13,004 nt of DNA. Source: Cyanobacteria bacterium UBA8803. Lineage in GTDB: Bacteria > Cyanobacteriota > Cyanobacteriia > Cyanobacteriales > Coleofasciculaceae. Below, piece by piece: positions 8,133 to 13,004 of the stretch. Each line of letters begins with the position of its first letter. The stretch's first letter is position 1. The position numbers and the translations under genes were made by a program. The notes beneath the pieces were generated by a model, which was not told the DNA's origin, did no database searches, and saw only the letters and a list, made by a program, of their open reading frames with translations. The stretch spans positions 2,148 to 15,151 of the forward strand of contig DNXU01000275.1 in the NCBI GenBank assembly GCA_003505715.1. Reading direction: 5' to 3'.

Positions 8133-9569
8133 TTATCTAATAATACTAATTTTAGTTAAATGCTTGGTCATCTTAATTACTAGTTGATGATACTTGCCAA
8201 ATTGGGAGGGGGCGACTAACCGCACGCAAACAAAGTAAAACAAAATAAAGACAAAAGCGCGGAGGATGGCAGGCAAACTGAAGGAAATTGCAAAAGCAGG
8301 AAGAGCCAGCATAACTGGCTGCAAACAAGGAACTAAAAATTGCTTAATTGACCAACCTAGTGCTCGACAACCTACCCACCACCAATAGGTAGTCCAGACA
8401 AATCCCAATATCACAGCTGCTGCTATAGCAACTCCTAGAATACCCCCCTGTTGAGCGCCTACGACAAAGCCAAGAACTGCAATTGGTGCAATAACAAGGT
8501 TAACCCTAGCATTAATCCCTGGTAGACCTTTGGCAGACAGCATTGACTTGAGGGGATTATTGATGGTACGAAAGTAGGCCGAGACGAGTAACCAAGGCAG
8601 TACAGGAGTTACAGGTATCCAATTTTGGCCAAATACAATCGTAATGACATGCTCGTCAATGATTAAAAAAATTAACGCATATAGAGGAGTGGCAAGAAAG
8701 GCAATTTGCTCAGTAACTTTAAACAGAGCTTCTTGTTGCTGTTGCTCGTCCGGCAATTGAGCAAAAATGGGCGTTCCCAGCATACTAATGACTGGATTGA
8801 GTATAGTTGATAGTGCCATAGATAACTGGTAAGCCAGATTATAGTAACCAAGGCTAGTTTTACCGAGCAACTTACCAACCGTAAAGTTATCAAGATTAGA
8901 ATTGGCATAAAATCCAAAACTAGAACCAACTGCGCCAATACAGTAAGAGATGACTTCAGCTCTAACCTTTGGAACAATTTGTAAGCGTAACTTATAACCA
9001 GATTGGTATCGTGCTAGGGTAGAGCCAACGATCCAAAAAGCCATATCTCCAATCGCAAAAGACCAGTAACTCATGCCAATTAAGGCGGCTCCAGTTGTAA
9101 ACACCAGTCTAGTGGTAGAAGCAATCATCGTATCAGTTGCTAGCTCTTGATACTGCATATTTCTGGTCATGATCGCGAAATAGATGTAGTAATTAGACGA
9201 TAAGACCAGGTTAAATGCATAGAAAATTAAGAGCTTGGCTAAATCTGGCTCATGGAAAAAATTAGCAATCAAGGGGGCGAGCGCAACCAGAGTTAGAGCT
9301 AAAACTACGCCAACAATAAGGCTAATTGTGTAGCTGGTATTTAAGTAGTCCTTATCATCAGTTCCCTTATAAAGAATAAATAACCCCGTTGAGTTCTGCG
9401 TAAATAGGGTAAAGAAAGACCAAAAAACGTAGGCAATACCAATAACGCCAAACTCAGAGGGGAGTAATAGCCTTGCCAGAATTAGATTACTGAGCAACGC
9501 AAAAAAACGTTTAGCAAAGTTACTAAAGGTTATCCATAACCCACTTTTGAGCAGCGAGATTTGCTTCAT
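8133..9569 (-). CDS. Wzx/PST-family oligosaccharide flippase
   Basis: This 478-residue polytopic protein is of the MOP superfamily, polysaccharide transporter (PST) branch, close to the WzxC/Polysacc_synt_3 type. The start LKSGLWITFSNFAKRFFALLSNLILARLLLP with SEFGVIGIAYVF is typical of helix 1, the following loop and helix 2. GKLLGKTSLGYYNLAYQL near 233-250 is the conserved central motif (LG...LGYYNLAY) of these proteins. I see about 12-14 hydrophobic segments over the full length, matching the usual 470-500 residues. It should flip an undecaprenyl-diphosphate-linked oligosaccharide from the cytoplasmic to the periplasmic leaflet. It lies between the GT26 gene (47 bp upstream) and the GT39-like gene (17 bp downstream). 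The start ATG follows an AT-rich leader without a Shine-Dalgarno sequence. Confidence 0.9.
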   Translation of the reverse strand: MKQISLLKSGLWITFSNFAKRFFALLSNLILARLLLPSEFGVIGIAYVFWSFFTLFTQNSTGLFILYKGTDDKDYLNTSYTISLIVGVVLALTLVALAPLIANFFHEPDLAKLLIFYAFNLVLSSNYYIYFAIMTRNMQYQELATDTMIASTTRLVFTTGAALIGMSYWSFAIGDMAFWIVGSTLARYQSGYKLRLQIVPKVRAEVISYCIGAVGSSFGFYANSNLDNFTVGKLLGKTSLGYYNLAYQLSMALSTILNPVISMLGTPIFAQLPDEQQQQEALFKVTEQIAFLATPLYALIFLIIDEHVITIVFGQNWIPVTPVLPWLLVSAYFRTINNPLKSMLSAKGLPGINARVNLVIAPIAVLGFVVGAQQGGILGVAIAAAVILGFVWTTYWWWVGCRALGWSIKQFLVPCLQPVMLALPAFAISFSLPAILRAFVFILFYFVCVRLVAPSQFGKYHQLVIKMTKHLTKISIIR

Positions 9570-9593
9570 TTAGTTATTTGCCATTAGTCAAAA

Positions 9594-9605
9594 GTCAAGA
9601 CTTGT
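9594..9605. repeat. Left arm of 12-bp inverted repeat flanking the GT26 gene
   Basis: The sequence gtcaagacttgt here is the exact reverse complement of acaagtcttgac at 10653-10664. The arms lie about 1.05 kb apart and enclose the GT26 gene. Each arm contains the near-palindrome CAAG-N-CTTG, so the match could be two copies of one binding site rather than a mobile-element terminus. It sits in the 47-bp gap upstream of the flippase start. Confidence 0.4.
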
Positions 9606-9616
9606 AACTGAAATAC

Positions 9617-10513
9617 TCAAAAGCTTTGGCTACCAATGATTTCCTTTTGTTCTACATGCAAAGAAGACGTATGGCTATGCTTAGCAAGGGCAACTTGCAG
9701 CCCAAAAGCAAAATTACCGATCAAATAGCGGGCAGCTAGGCGTCGGGGTTCGCGGCAGAGACGGTACAGCCACTCGCAACCTATATCTGAAATTACCTTT
9801 GGGCAGTCTGGCACAATACCTGCTAGTCGATCGATCACTGCACCACTCGGTAGAATTACATTTACATCGAGCAAATGGCGATGTCGCTGAATCCAGCGTT
9901 CTTGAGTTGGCATACCCATACCTACGATTAAAATATTGGGTTTGACACGGTTAATATACTGAACTACTGCTTCATTTTGGTAGTAATCTTCTTTATCAAA
10001 ATATCCGTGGTGTCCCTCTACACGTAGAGTTGGATACTGTTCTCTGATACGAGTCAGCGCCTTCTCGATATACTGAGGTTTGGAACCGAGAAGAAAGAAA
10101 GAAAAATCCTCTGATTTGAGCTGTTCGAGTAAGCTAGGCACCAATACTGTACCAGAGGCGCGATACTTTTGGGAAAGGCTTAGCCCCATGTATTGAAACG
10201 CTTTTAAGATACCAAAGCCATCACAACGAGCGATTTCTGCACTTTGCAAGAAGTCATAAAACCAGGGTAGGTGCATCGAAAGATTGAAGCTGTTGATGTT
10301 ATAAGACGCTACAATCATCTTTTTGCCCTCAAGGCAAGTCCTGCGAATGACTTTGATTAGCTCTGGTATGGTAATGAACGTAATGCGTCGGCTTAATAGA
10401 TAAGCTGTGAAAGTAGGTAGCCTTTCTGTAGTATCTTGTAATGGTATTGGCATCCTGCTGTCAATTCTCAATTTTTTTTCTGCCTCTTGTTTGGCTTTCT
10501 TTCCCAAAATCAT
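9617..10513 (-). CDS. WecG/TagA/CpsF family glycosyltransferase (GT26)
   Basis: This 298-residue protein contains the complete GT26 domain from about residue 44 to 270. Visible motifs are ARCDGFGI (95-102, Asp98 in the place of the catalytic aspartate), FFLLGSKP (139-146), GHHGYF (167-172), GMGMPTQERW (198-207), PSGAVIDRLAG (222-232) and GCEWLYRLCREPRRL (245-259). The family transfers a sugar such as N-acetylmannosamine, its uronic acid or another hexose to a lipid-diphosphate-linked acceptor, usually as an early step. The C-terminal region carrying EWLYRL...EPRRL is known in TagA to mediate membrane association. It is the first gene of the five-gene glycan cluster and has 466 bp of gene-free DNA upstream. 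Met21 is an alternative start that would remove a Lys/Glu-rich leader. No clear Shine-Dalgarno sequence is seen at either start. The sugar cannot be predicted. Confidence 0.9.
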   Translation of the reverse strand: MILGKKAKQEAEKKLRIDSRMPIPLQDTTERLPTFTAYLLSRRITFITIPELIKVIRRTCLEGKKMIVASYNINSFNLSMHLPWFYDFLQSAEIARCDGFGILKAFQYMGLSLSQKYRASGTVLVPSLLEQLKSEDFSFFLLGSKPQYIEKALTRIREQYPTLRVEGHHGYFDKEDYYQNEAVVQYINRVKPNILIVGMGMPTQERWIQRHRHLLDVNVILPSGAVIDRLAGIVPDCPKVISDIGCEWLYRLCREPRRLAARYLIGNFAFGLQVALAKHSHTSSLHVEQKEIIGSQSF

Positions 10514-10652
10514 GTTACTTACCCACTGAAGTCCCTCTAGAAGTAGATGTACAAAGAATTCGGCTCGCTCTTGATGTGAAGCCTCAAGCTAATTAAAGCG
10601 AGTACTAATCTCAAATCAGTTTGATTGCCCGCACTGTAGAGATGCTCTAGTG

Positions 10653-10664
10653 ACAAGTCTTGAC
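10653..10664. repeat. Right arm of 12-bp inverted repeat flanking the GT26 gene
   Basis: The sequence acaagtcttgac is the exact reverse complement of the copy at 9594-9605. It lies 140 bp upstream of the GT26 start, within the likely regulatory region, so a regulator binding CAAGNCTTG at both sites is conceivable. This is inference from the repeat only. Confidence 0.4.
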
Positions 10665-10820
10665 GATACTAGGCGTTACCTATACTGCGATTGATTTCAG
10701 TTGAGATGGCCTGTTTATTTCCAGATGTTAAGAAGCATACTAGCCAACAAAAAAAAGGCAAAAATCAACCCTTAGATAGATTTAGAGCCTCGGCTGATGG
10801 TTCTTTTTAAAAATTAAAAA

Positions 10821-10859
10821 AATTTTTATAAAGTCTATATTGTGGATAATTTTTATAAA
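10821..10859. promoter_or_regulatory. AT-rich direct repeats around a DnaA-box-like 9-mer
   Basis: The 12-mer aatttttataaa occurs at 10821-10832 and again at 10848-10859. Between them, 10841-10849 reads tgtggataa, which on the minus strand is TTATCCACA, an exact match to the classical DnaA-box consensus. Only one box was found, so this is unlikely to be an origin by itself. DnaA-dependent transcription control, a partial or ancestral replication element, or chance in AT-rich DNA are all possible. Confidence 0.35.
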
Positions 10860-10888
10860 ATTCAACTGTGATTTGGTAAGATATAAAT

Positions 10889-10928
10889 CCTGCTAAGATA
10901 AGGCTACAGCCTTATCATGTGTTGCAGG
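10889..10928. repeat. Two-tier stem-loop / palindrome
   Basis: The inner arms gataaggct (10897-10905) and agccttatc (10908-10916) are perfect complements around a 2-bp centre. An outer pair, cctgc (10889-10893) and gcagg (10924-10928), extends the structure with an asymmetric internal loop. It begins about 50 bp downstream of the stop codon of the 207-residue gene, so it may define the 3' end of the ribD transcript. The minus-strand sequence after it (ATTTATATC) is only weakly U-rich, so it is not a textbook intrinsic terminator. A dimeric regulator site is the alternative. Confidence 0.55.
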
Positions 10929-10979
10929 AATTAAGTGAAAGGTTATTAGCCCAGCAGCTTGGCATGATAGCCTAAGTCA

Positions 10980-11603
10980 TTATTGAGCTGGAGGAAAATC
11001 CTGAGGTGGTACATTCTCATAAGGAGATGCTGGGGCATTGGCCTGCCCATGAGCAATCATCTTGGAGACCAAGGTGTAACTCAAAAAAGAGGGTACGGCG
11101 ATCGCGATCGCAATAGCAATGCCACCCAACCAGTTGATGGGCCTCCAAGAGGAGCCGTAATGGCAGCGGTAGGGATCGAAGGGAAGCTGTTGGGTATCAA
11201 TCACATTACGCAAAGCAATCAAGCGCTTAAAGCGTACTCGGCGATCGTCAAGTTTTTCCAGCAGAATCCAGCCTGCCATTGCCTCCTCTTCGCACAGCCG
11301 TTGAAAAACAGCCGGTTTATGAAACACGTCACGATTGGCCCGGATAATTTTGAATTCCCAGCCAACCAGCTGGGGATCTGTAGAGGGTTGTTCGGCCTCA
11401 TGGGACCAATCAACCTGGCTCTTATTTTGTATGGGCTTTACCGATACTGGATTTTCTTTTGATTCAAAACAGGTCAAAGTTTCTTCCTCCTCCTGATGCT
11501 GCTGGCTGGTAACAATCTGCTGCCAGCGCAGCCATACACTCACAACCACTGCCTGCCAGCCGAGATTACCAACCAACAGGCTTAAAATCGTCACTTCGAG
11601 CAT
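10980..11603 (-). CDS. Conserved hypothetical two-transmembrane protein
   Basis: This 207-residue protein has no function I can name. The N-terminus (3-26) is a hydrophobic segment that could be an uncleaved signal anchor. Residues 27-78 are polar, Glu/Gln-rich and probably disordered. Residues 80-135 form a compact domain with GWEFKIIRA (81-89), FQRLCEEEAMAGWILLEKLDD (100-120) and RRVRFKR (121-127), the part most likely to be conserved. A second membrane segment lies at 157-182 (GGIAIAIAIAVPSFLSYTLV), followed by a short Pro-rich tail. The central domain would sit on one side of the membrane between two anchors. From memory it resembles proteins widely annotated as hypothetical in cyanobacteria. 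It lies 58 bp downstream of ribD in the same direction and is probably co-transcribed. The repeated Ile-Ala run is encoded by the overlapping HIP1 pair. Confidence 0.8.
   Translation of the reverse strand: MLEVTILSLLVGNLGWQAVVVSVWLRWQQIVTSQQHQEEEETLTCFESKENPVSVKPIQNKSQVDWSHEAEQPSTDPQLVGWEFKIIRANRDVFHKPAVFQRLCEEEAMAGWILLEKLDDRRVRFKRLIALRNVIDTQQLPFDPYRCHYGSSWRPINWLGGIAIAIAIAVPSFLSYTLVSKMIAHGQANAPASPYENVPPQDFPPAQ
11098..11111. repeat. Overlapping pair of HIP1 octamers
   Basis: GCGATCGC occurs at 11098-11105 and 11104-11111, sharing two bases. HIP1 is a hallmark of many cyanobacterial genomes. The other copies I found by eye start at 576, 934, 1217, 1443, 2023, 2492, 3172, 3391, 3817, 11644 and 11867. 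No complete copy lies between 3825 and 11097. Confidence 0.9.
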
Positions 11604-11661
11604 TTATTTACTTATGAAGTATCAGTCAACTGCGCCGTCAGCCGCGATCGCTAATAACTGA

Positions 11662-12831
11662 TTACTCAACCTGCAAGCTGCCATCCGGCAAAGGTAAATA
11701 ACCTTCCACAACATAGTCTGATCCGATCTGACGCCAACTCACCCTTTCTAAAGTCAGGGCATCCGTCATGGTTGCCAGCCCCAACTCTCCGACAGGTGAG
11801 GGAGCGTCTTTGCCACCCACAATTTTGGGAGCAATAAACGCGAGGACTTTTTGAACTGCACCATCAGCGATCGCTCTTGCTGCTAAGGTTCCACCACATT
11901 CCCACAACACCCCTGAAAGCTGTCGGTCGTACAAATAGGCCATTGCCTTTGCTGGTGTCAAGGGCGTTATTTCCTTCACCTCTACTCCCTTGTTCACTAA
12001 CAGCTGCTGTAAATCCGGATTAGCTCCTATCTCCGTCAATACTAAGGTAGGGGCATCAACCGTGTGCCAGAGATGAGCATCTGCGGGCAGATTAAGGGTA
12101 CGAGTCATAACTACCCGCAGGGGATTGGGGGCCTCTGGATGATGGCTAGTCAGATAAGGGTTATCCAAGCGCACTGTATTACCACCCACAATTACCGCAT
12201 CGCAAGCCGATCGGAGTTGATGAACGTAACTCCGTGCCTCTTGTCCTGTCACCCAGGTACTGTGACCGCTGGTAGCCGCAATTTTGCCATCTAGAGTCAT
12301 GGCATATTTCAAAATTCCCAAAGGACGCTGGTAGAGTATGCGGTGGATAAACGCTTCATTAAGCTGGCGGCAAGCCTCTGCTTCCACACCCACCACAACC
12401 TCAATCCCTGCCTTTCTTAACCGCTCAATACCACTACCTGATACTAAAGGATTGGGATCGACCATACCCACTACCACCTTTGCCACTCCTGCGGCTATTA
12501 GTGCTTCCGAACACGGTGGCGTCCGTCCGTAGTGATTGCAAGGTTCGAGATTGACATAAACCGTTGCTCCCCTAGCCTTTTCTCCCGCCTCACTTAGGGC
12601 AAACACTTCAGCATGGGGTTGACCCGCACCCGGATGAAACCCTTCCCCCACAATTTCCCCATCTCGGACAATCACAGCACCCACCAAGGGATTAGGGGTC
12701 GTTCTTCCCATGGCGCGGCGAGCCAGTTCGATACACCGCTGCATCATGGCGCGATCCAAAGGCGTTAAGGCAGGAGGCACCAATGATACTAATGGAGCAT
12801 CAAGTTGGGCGTCAACGGAAAAGTTTTCCAT
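11662..12831 (-). CDS. ribD: Bifunctional riboflavin biosynthesis deaminase/reductase RibD
   Basis: The protein converts the GTP-cyclohydrolase II product to 5-amino-6-ribitylamino-uracil phosphate in two steps, deamination then NADPH-dependent reduction, in the cytoplasm. The N-terminal CDA-fold domain has MGRTTPNPLVGAVIV, PHAEVFAL (the zinc-ligand His and catalytic Glu of HAE) and PCNHYGRTPPC (two zinc-ligand cysteines). The C-terminal RibD_C reductase domain starts near LGILKYAMTLDGKIA and includes STWVTG, DAVIVGGNTVRLDNPYLT and a terminal GSDYVVEGYL. Both halves are complete. I chose the ATG at 12831 (389 residues). A GTG three codons upstream (12840) is also possible and overlaps the stop of a 40-codon upstream ORF. 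No Shine-Dalgarno sequence precedes either start, and no FMN-riboswitch-like sequence was recognised upstream. Confidence 0.95.
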   Translation of the reverse strand: MENFSVDAQLDAPLVSLVPPALTPLDRAMMQRCIELARRAMGRTTPNPLVGAVIVRDGEIVGEGFHPGAGQPHAEVFALSEAGEKARGATVYVNLEPCNHYGRTPPCSEALIAAGVAKVVVGMVDPNPLVSGSGIERLRKAGIEVVVGVEAEACRQLNEAFIHRILYQRPLGILKYAMTLDGKIAATSGHSTWVTGQEARSYVHQLRSACDAVIVGGNTVRLDNPYLTSHHPEAPNPLRVVMTRTLNLPADAHLWHTVDAPTLVLTEIGANPDLQQLLVNKGVEVKEITPLTPAKAMAYLYDRQLSGVLWECGGTLAARAIADGAVQKVLAFIAPKIVGGKDAPSPVGELGLATMTDALTLERVSWRQIGSDYVVEGYLPLPDGSLQVE

Positions 12832-12839
12832 AAAAATCA

Positions 12840-12962
12840 CTAGGGTACGGCGGTGCCTTGATGGAAGAAAGAAAATAGATGTACCGTTTGCCGTTGAGAA
12901 CCAGTTTGGCGACCAACAGCAATCTCTCCCAGGCTCGAAACCAGGATTCTATAATTGAACAT
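12840..12962 (-). other. Possible 40-codon upstream ORF of ribD
   Basis: An ATG at 12962 opens a 40-codon frame beginning MFNYRILVSSLGEIAVG and ending GTAVP at a TAG at 12840-12842. The stop shares a base with a potential GTG start of ribD (TAGTG), an arrangement seen in translationally coupled genes. There is no Shine-Dalgarno sequence, and a TATAAA sequence overlaps the ATG itself, so the transcript may begin inside this ORF. The peptide has no recognised domain. It may equally be an untranslated leader. Confidence 0.2.
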
Positions 12963-12969
12963 TTATAGC
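12950..12969 (-). promoter_or_regulatory. Candidate -10 elements upstream of ribD
   Basis: On the minus strand TATAAA (about 12964-12969, read right to left) and ATTATAGA (about 12950-12957) resemble -10 hexamers, 110-140 bp upstream of ribD. No good -35 hexamer stands at 16-18 bp from either. This is the most promoter-like part of the otherwise gene-free stretch 12843-13004. The remaining bases to the window end show nothing further. Confidence 0.25.
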
Positions 12970-13004
12970 GGTTTTCCAATCAATCGAATAGCGCAAATAG
13001 GGGA

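Larger units (their letters stand above)
10514..10979. other. 466-bp gene-free region before the glycan cluster
   Basis: There is no credible gene on either strand. The part next to the GT26 start (10514-10720) must hold the promoter of the glycan cluster, but I could not find a convincing -35/-10 pair. It contains one arm of a 12-bp inverted repeat. Bases 10741-10765 are purine-rich with an A-tract, and 10801-10860 is extremely AT-rich with a DnaA-box-like 9-mer between two 12-bp direct repeats. A stem-loop is at 10889-10928, and a weaker imperfect palindrome (gcccagcagcttggc) is at 10949-10963, just past the stop codon of the next gene. HIP1 is absent. Confidence 0.7.

Noticed and set aside
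8672..8977. 101-codon minus-strand ORF inside the flippase gene
   Set aside because: Same strand but shifted frame within an intact flippase reading frame; its hydrophobic character comes from the overlapping membrane-protein code.
9594..10664. Insertion sequence with terminal inverted repeats
   Set aside because: The enclosed gene is a clear GT26 glycosyltransferase, not a transposase. No target-site duplication was recognised, and the arms are short and partly self-complementary.
10821..10928. Chromosomal or plasmid replication origin
   Set aside because: Only one DnaA box, no cluster of boxes and no dnaA, dnaN or rep gene nearby. Kept only as a low-level finding.
10983..11462. 159-codon plus-strand ORF opposite the two-TM protein
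   Set aside because: It is a shadow. The minus frame has a coherent two-membrane-segment protein with a plausible conserved core and sits in line with ribD, while the plus frame has no recognisable domain.
12064..12958. Plus-strand ORFs opposite ribD and its leader
   Set aside because: ribD has all catalytic and zinc motifs on the minus strand; the plus-strand frames are short and show no domain.
12843..13004. FMN riboswitch upstream of ribD
   Set aside because: The conserved RFN-element blocks, such as the AGGG and GGGTG-like segments in order, are not present on the minus strand. Only AT-rich -10-like sequences and a short ORF are seen.

Overview
The window looks like chromosomal DNA of a cyanobacterium, most likely a filamentous or other large-genome type. 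The main reason is the frequent octamer GCGATCGC (HIP1, the cyanobacterial highly iterated palindrome). I count 13 copies by eye, two of them overlapping. A heptamer-type tandem repeat, a large exported TPR-like protein and the absence of clear Shine-Dalgarno sequences before most genes fit the same group. No plasmid, phage, insertion-sequence or CRISPR signature was seen.

Layout, left to right. (1) 1-194: non-coding, with a perfect 22-bp palindrome running into an array of a 14-bp tandem repeat. (2) 195-1439 (-): a DUF89/ARMT1-like metal-dependent phosphatase. It is divergent from (3) 1480-4206 (+): a very long secreted protein made of about 22 TPR-like helical repeats. (4) 4253-10513 (-): five co-directional, closely spaced genes for surface or extracellular glycan synthesis. 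In transcription order they are a WecG/TagA/CpsF (GT26) glycosyltransferase, a Wzx/PST-type flippase, a GT39-like membrane glycosyltransferase (GT-C fold), a GT4 and a GT2 glycosyltransferase; the last two overlap by 8 bp. (5) 10514-10979: 466 bp without a gene, with an AT-rich core, one consensus DnaA-box-like 9-mer and a stem-loop. (6) 10980-11603 (-): an unnamed two-membrane-segment protein. (7) 11662-12831 (-): ribD of riboflavin synthesis, probably co-transcribed with (6). (8) 12832-13004: the ribD upstream region, which holds a 40-codon upstream ORF.

How the genes fit together. The GT locus reads as part of a Wzx-dependent pathway: cytoplasmic GT26, GT4 and GT2 enzymes would build a lipid-linked oligosaccharide, the flippase would move it across the membrane, and the GT39-like enzyme would act on the periplasmic side. 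No initiating phosphoglycosyltransferase, recognisable Wzy, Wzz/Wzc or Wza gene is in the window, so the locus is incomplete as seen. The flanking genes (DUF89, ribD, the two-TM protein) look like core genes.

The strongest whole-window signal is compositional. All 13 HIP1 octamers lie in 576-3824 or 11098-11874, and none lies in the 7.3 kb between, which holds the whole glycan locus and the 466-bp gap. This suggests that the glycan block has a different history from its flanks, probably a replaceable or horizontally acquired surface-glycan cassette. I did not find a convincing wholly new system. The best leads are this block's boundaries, the repeat architecture of the exported TPR-like protein, and the structured AT-rich gap at 10514-10979.
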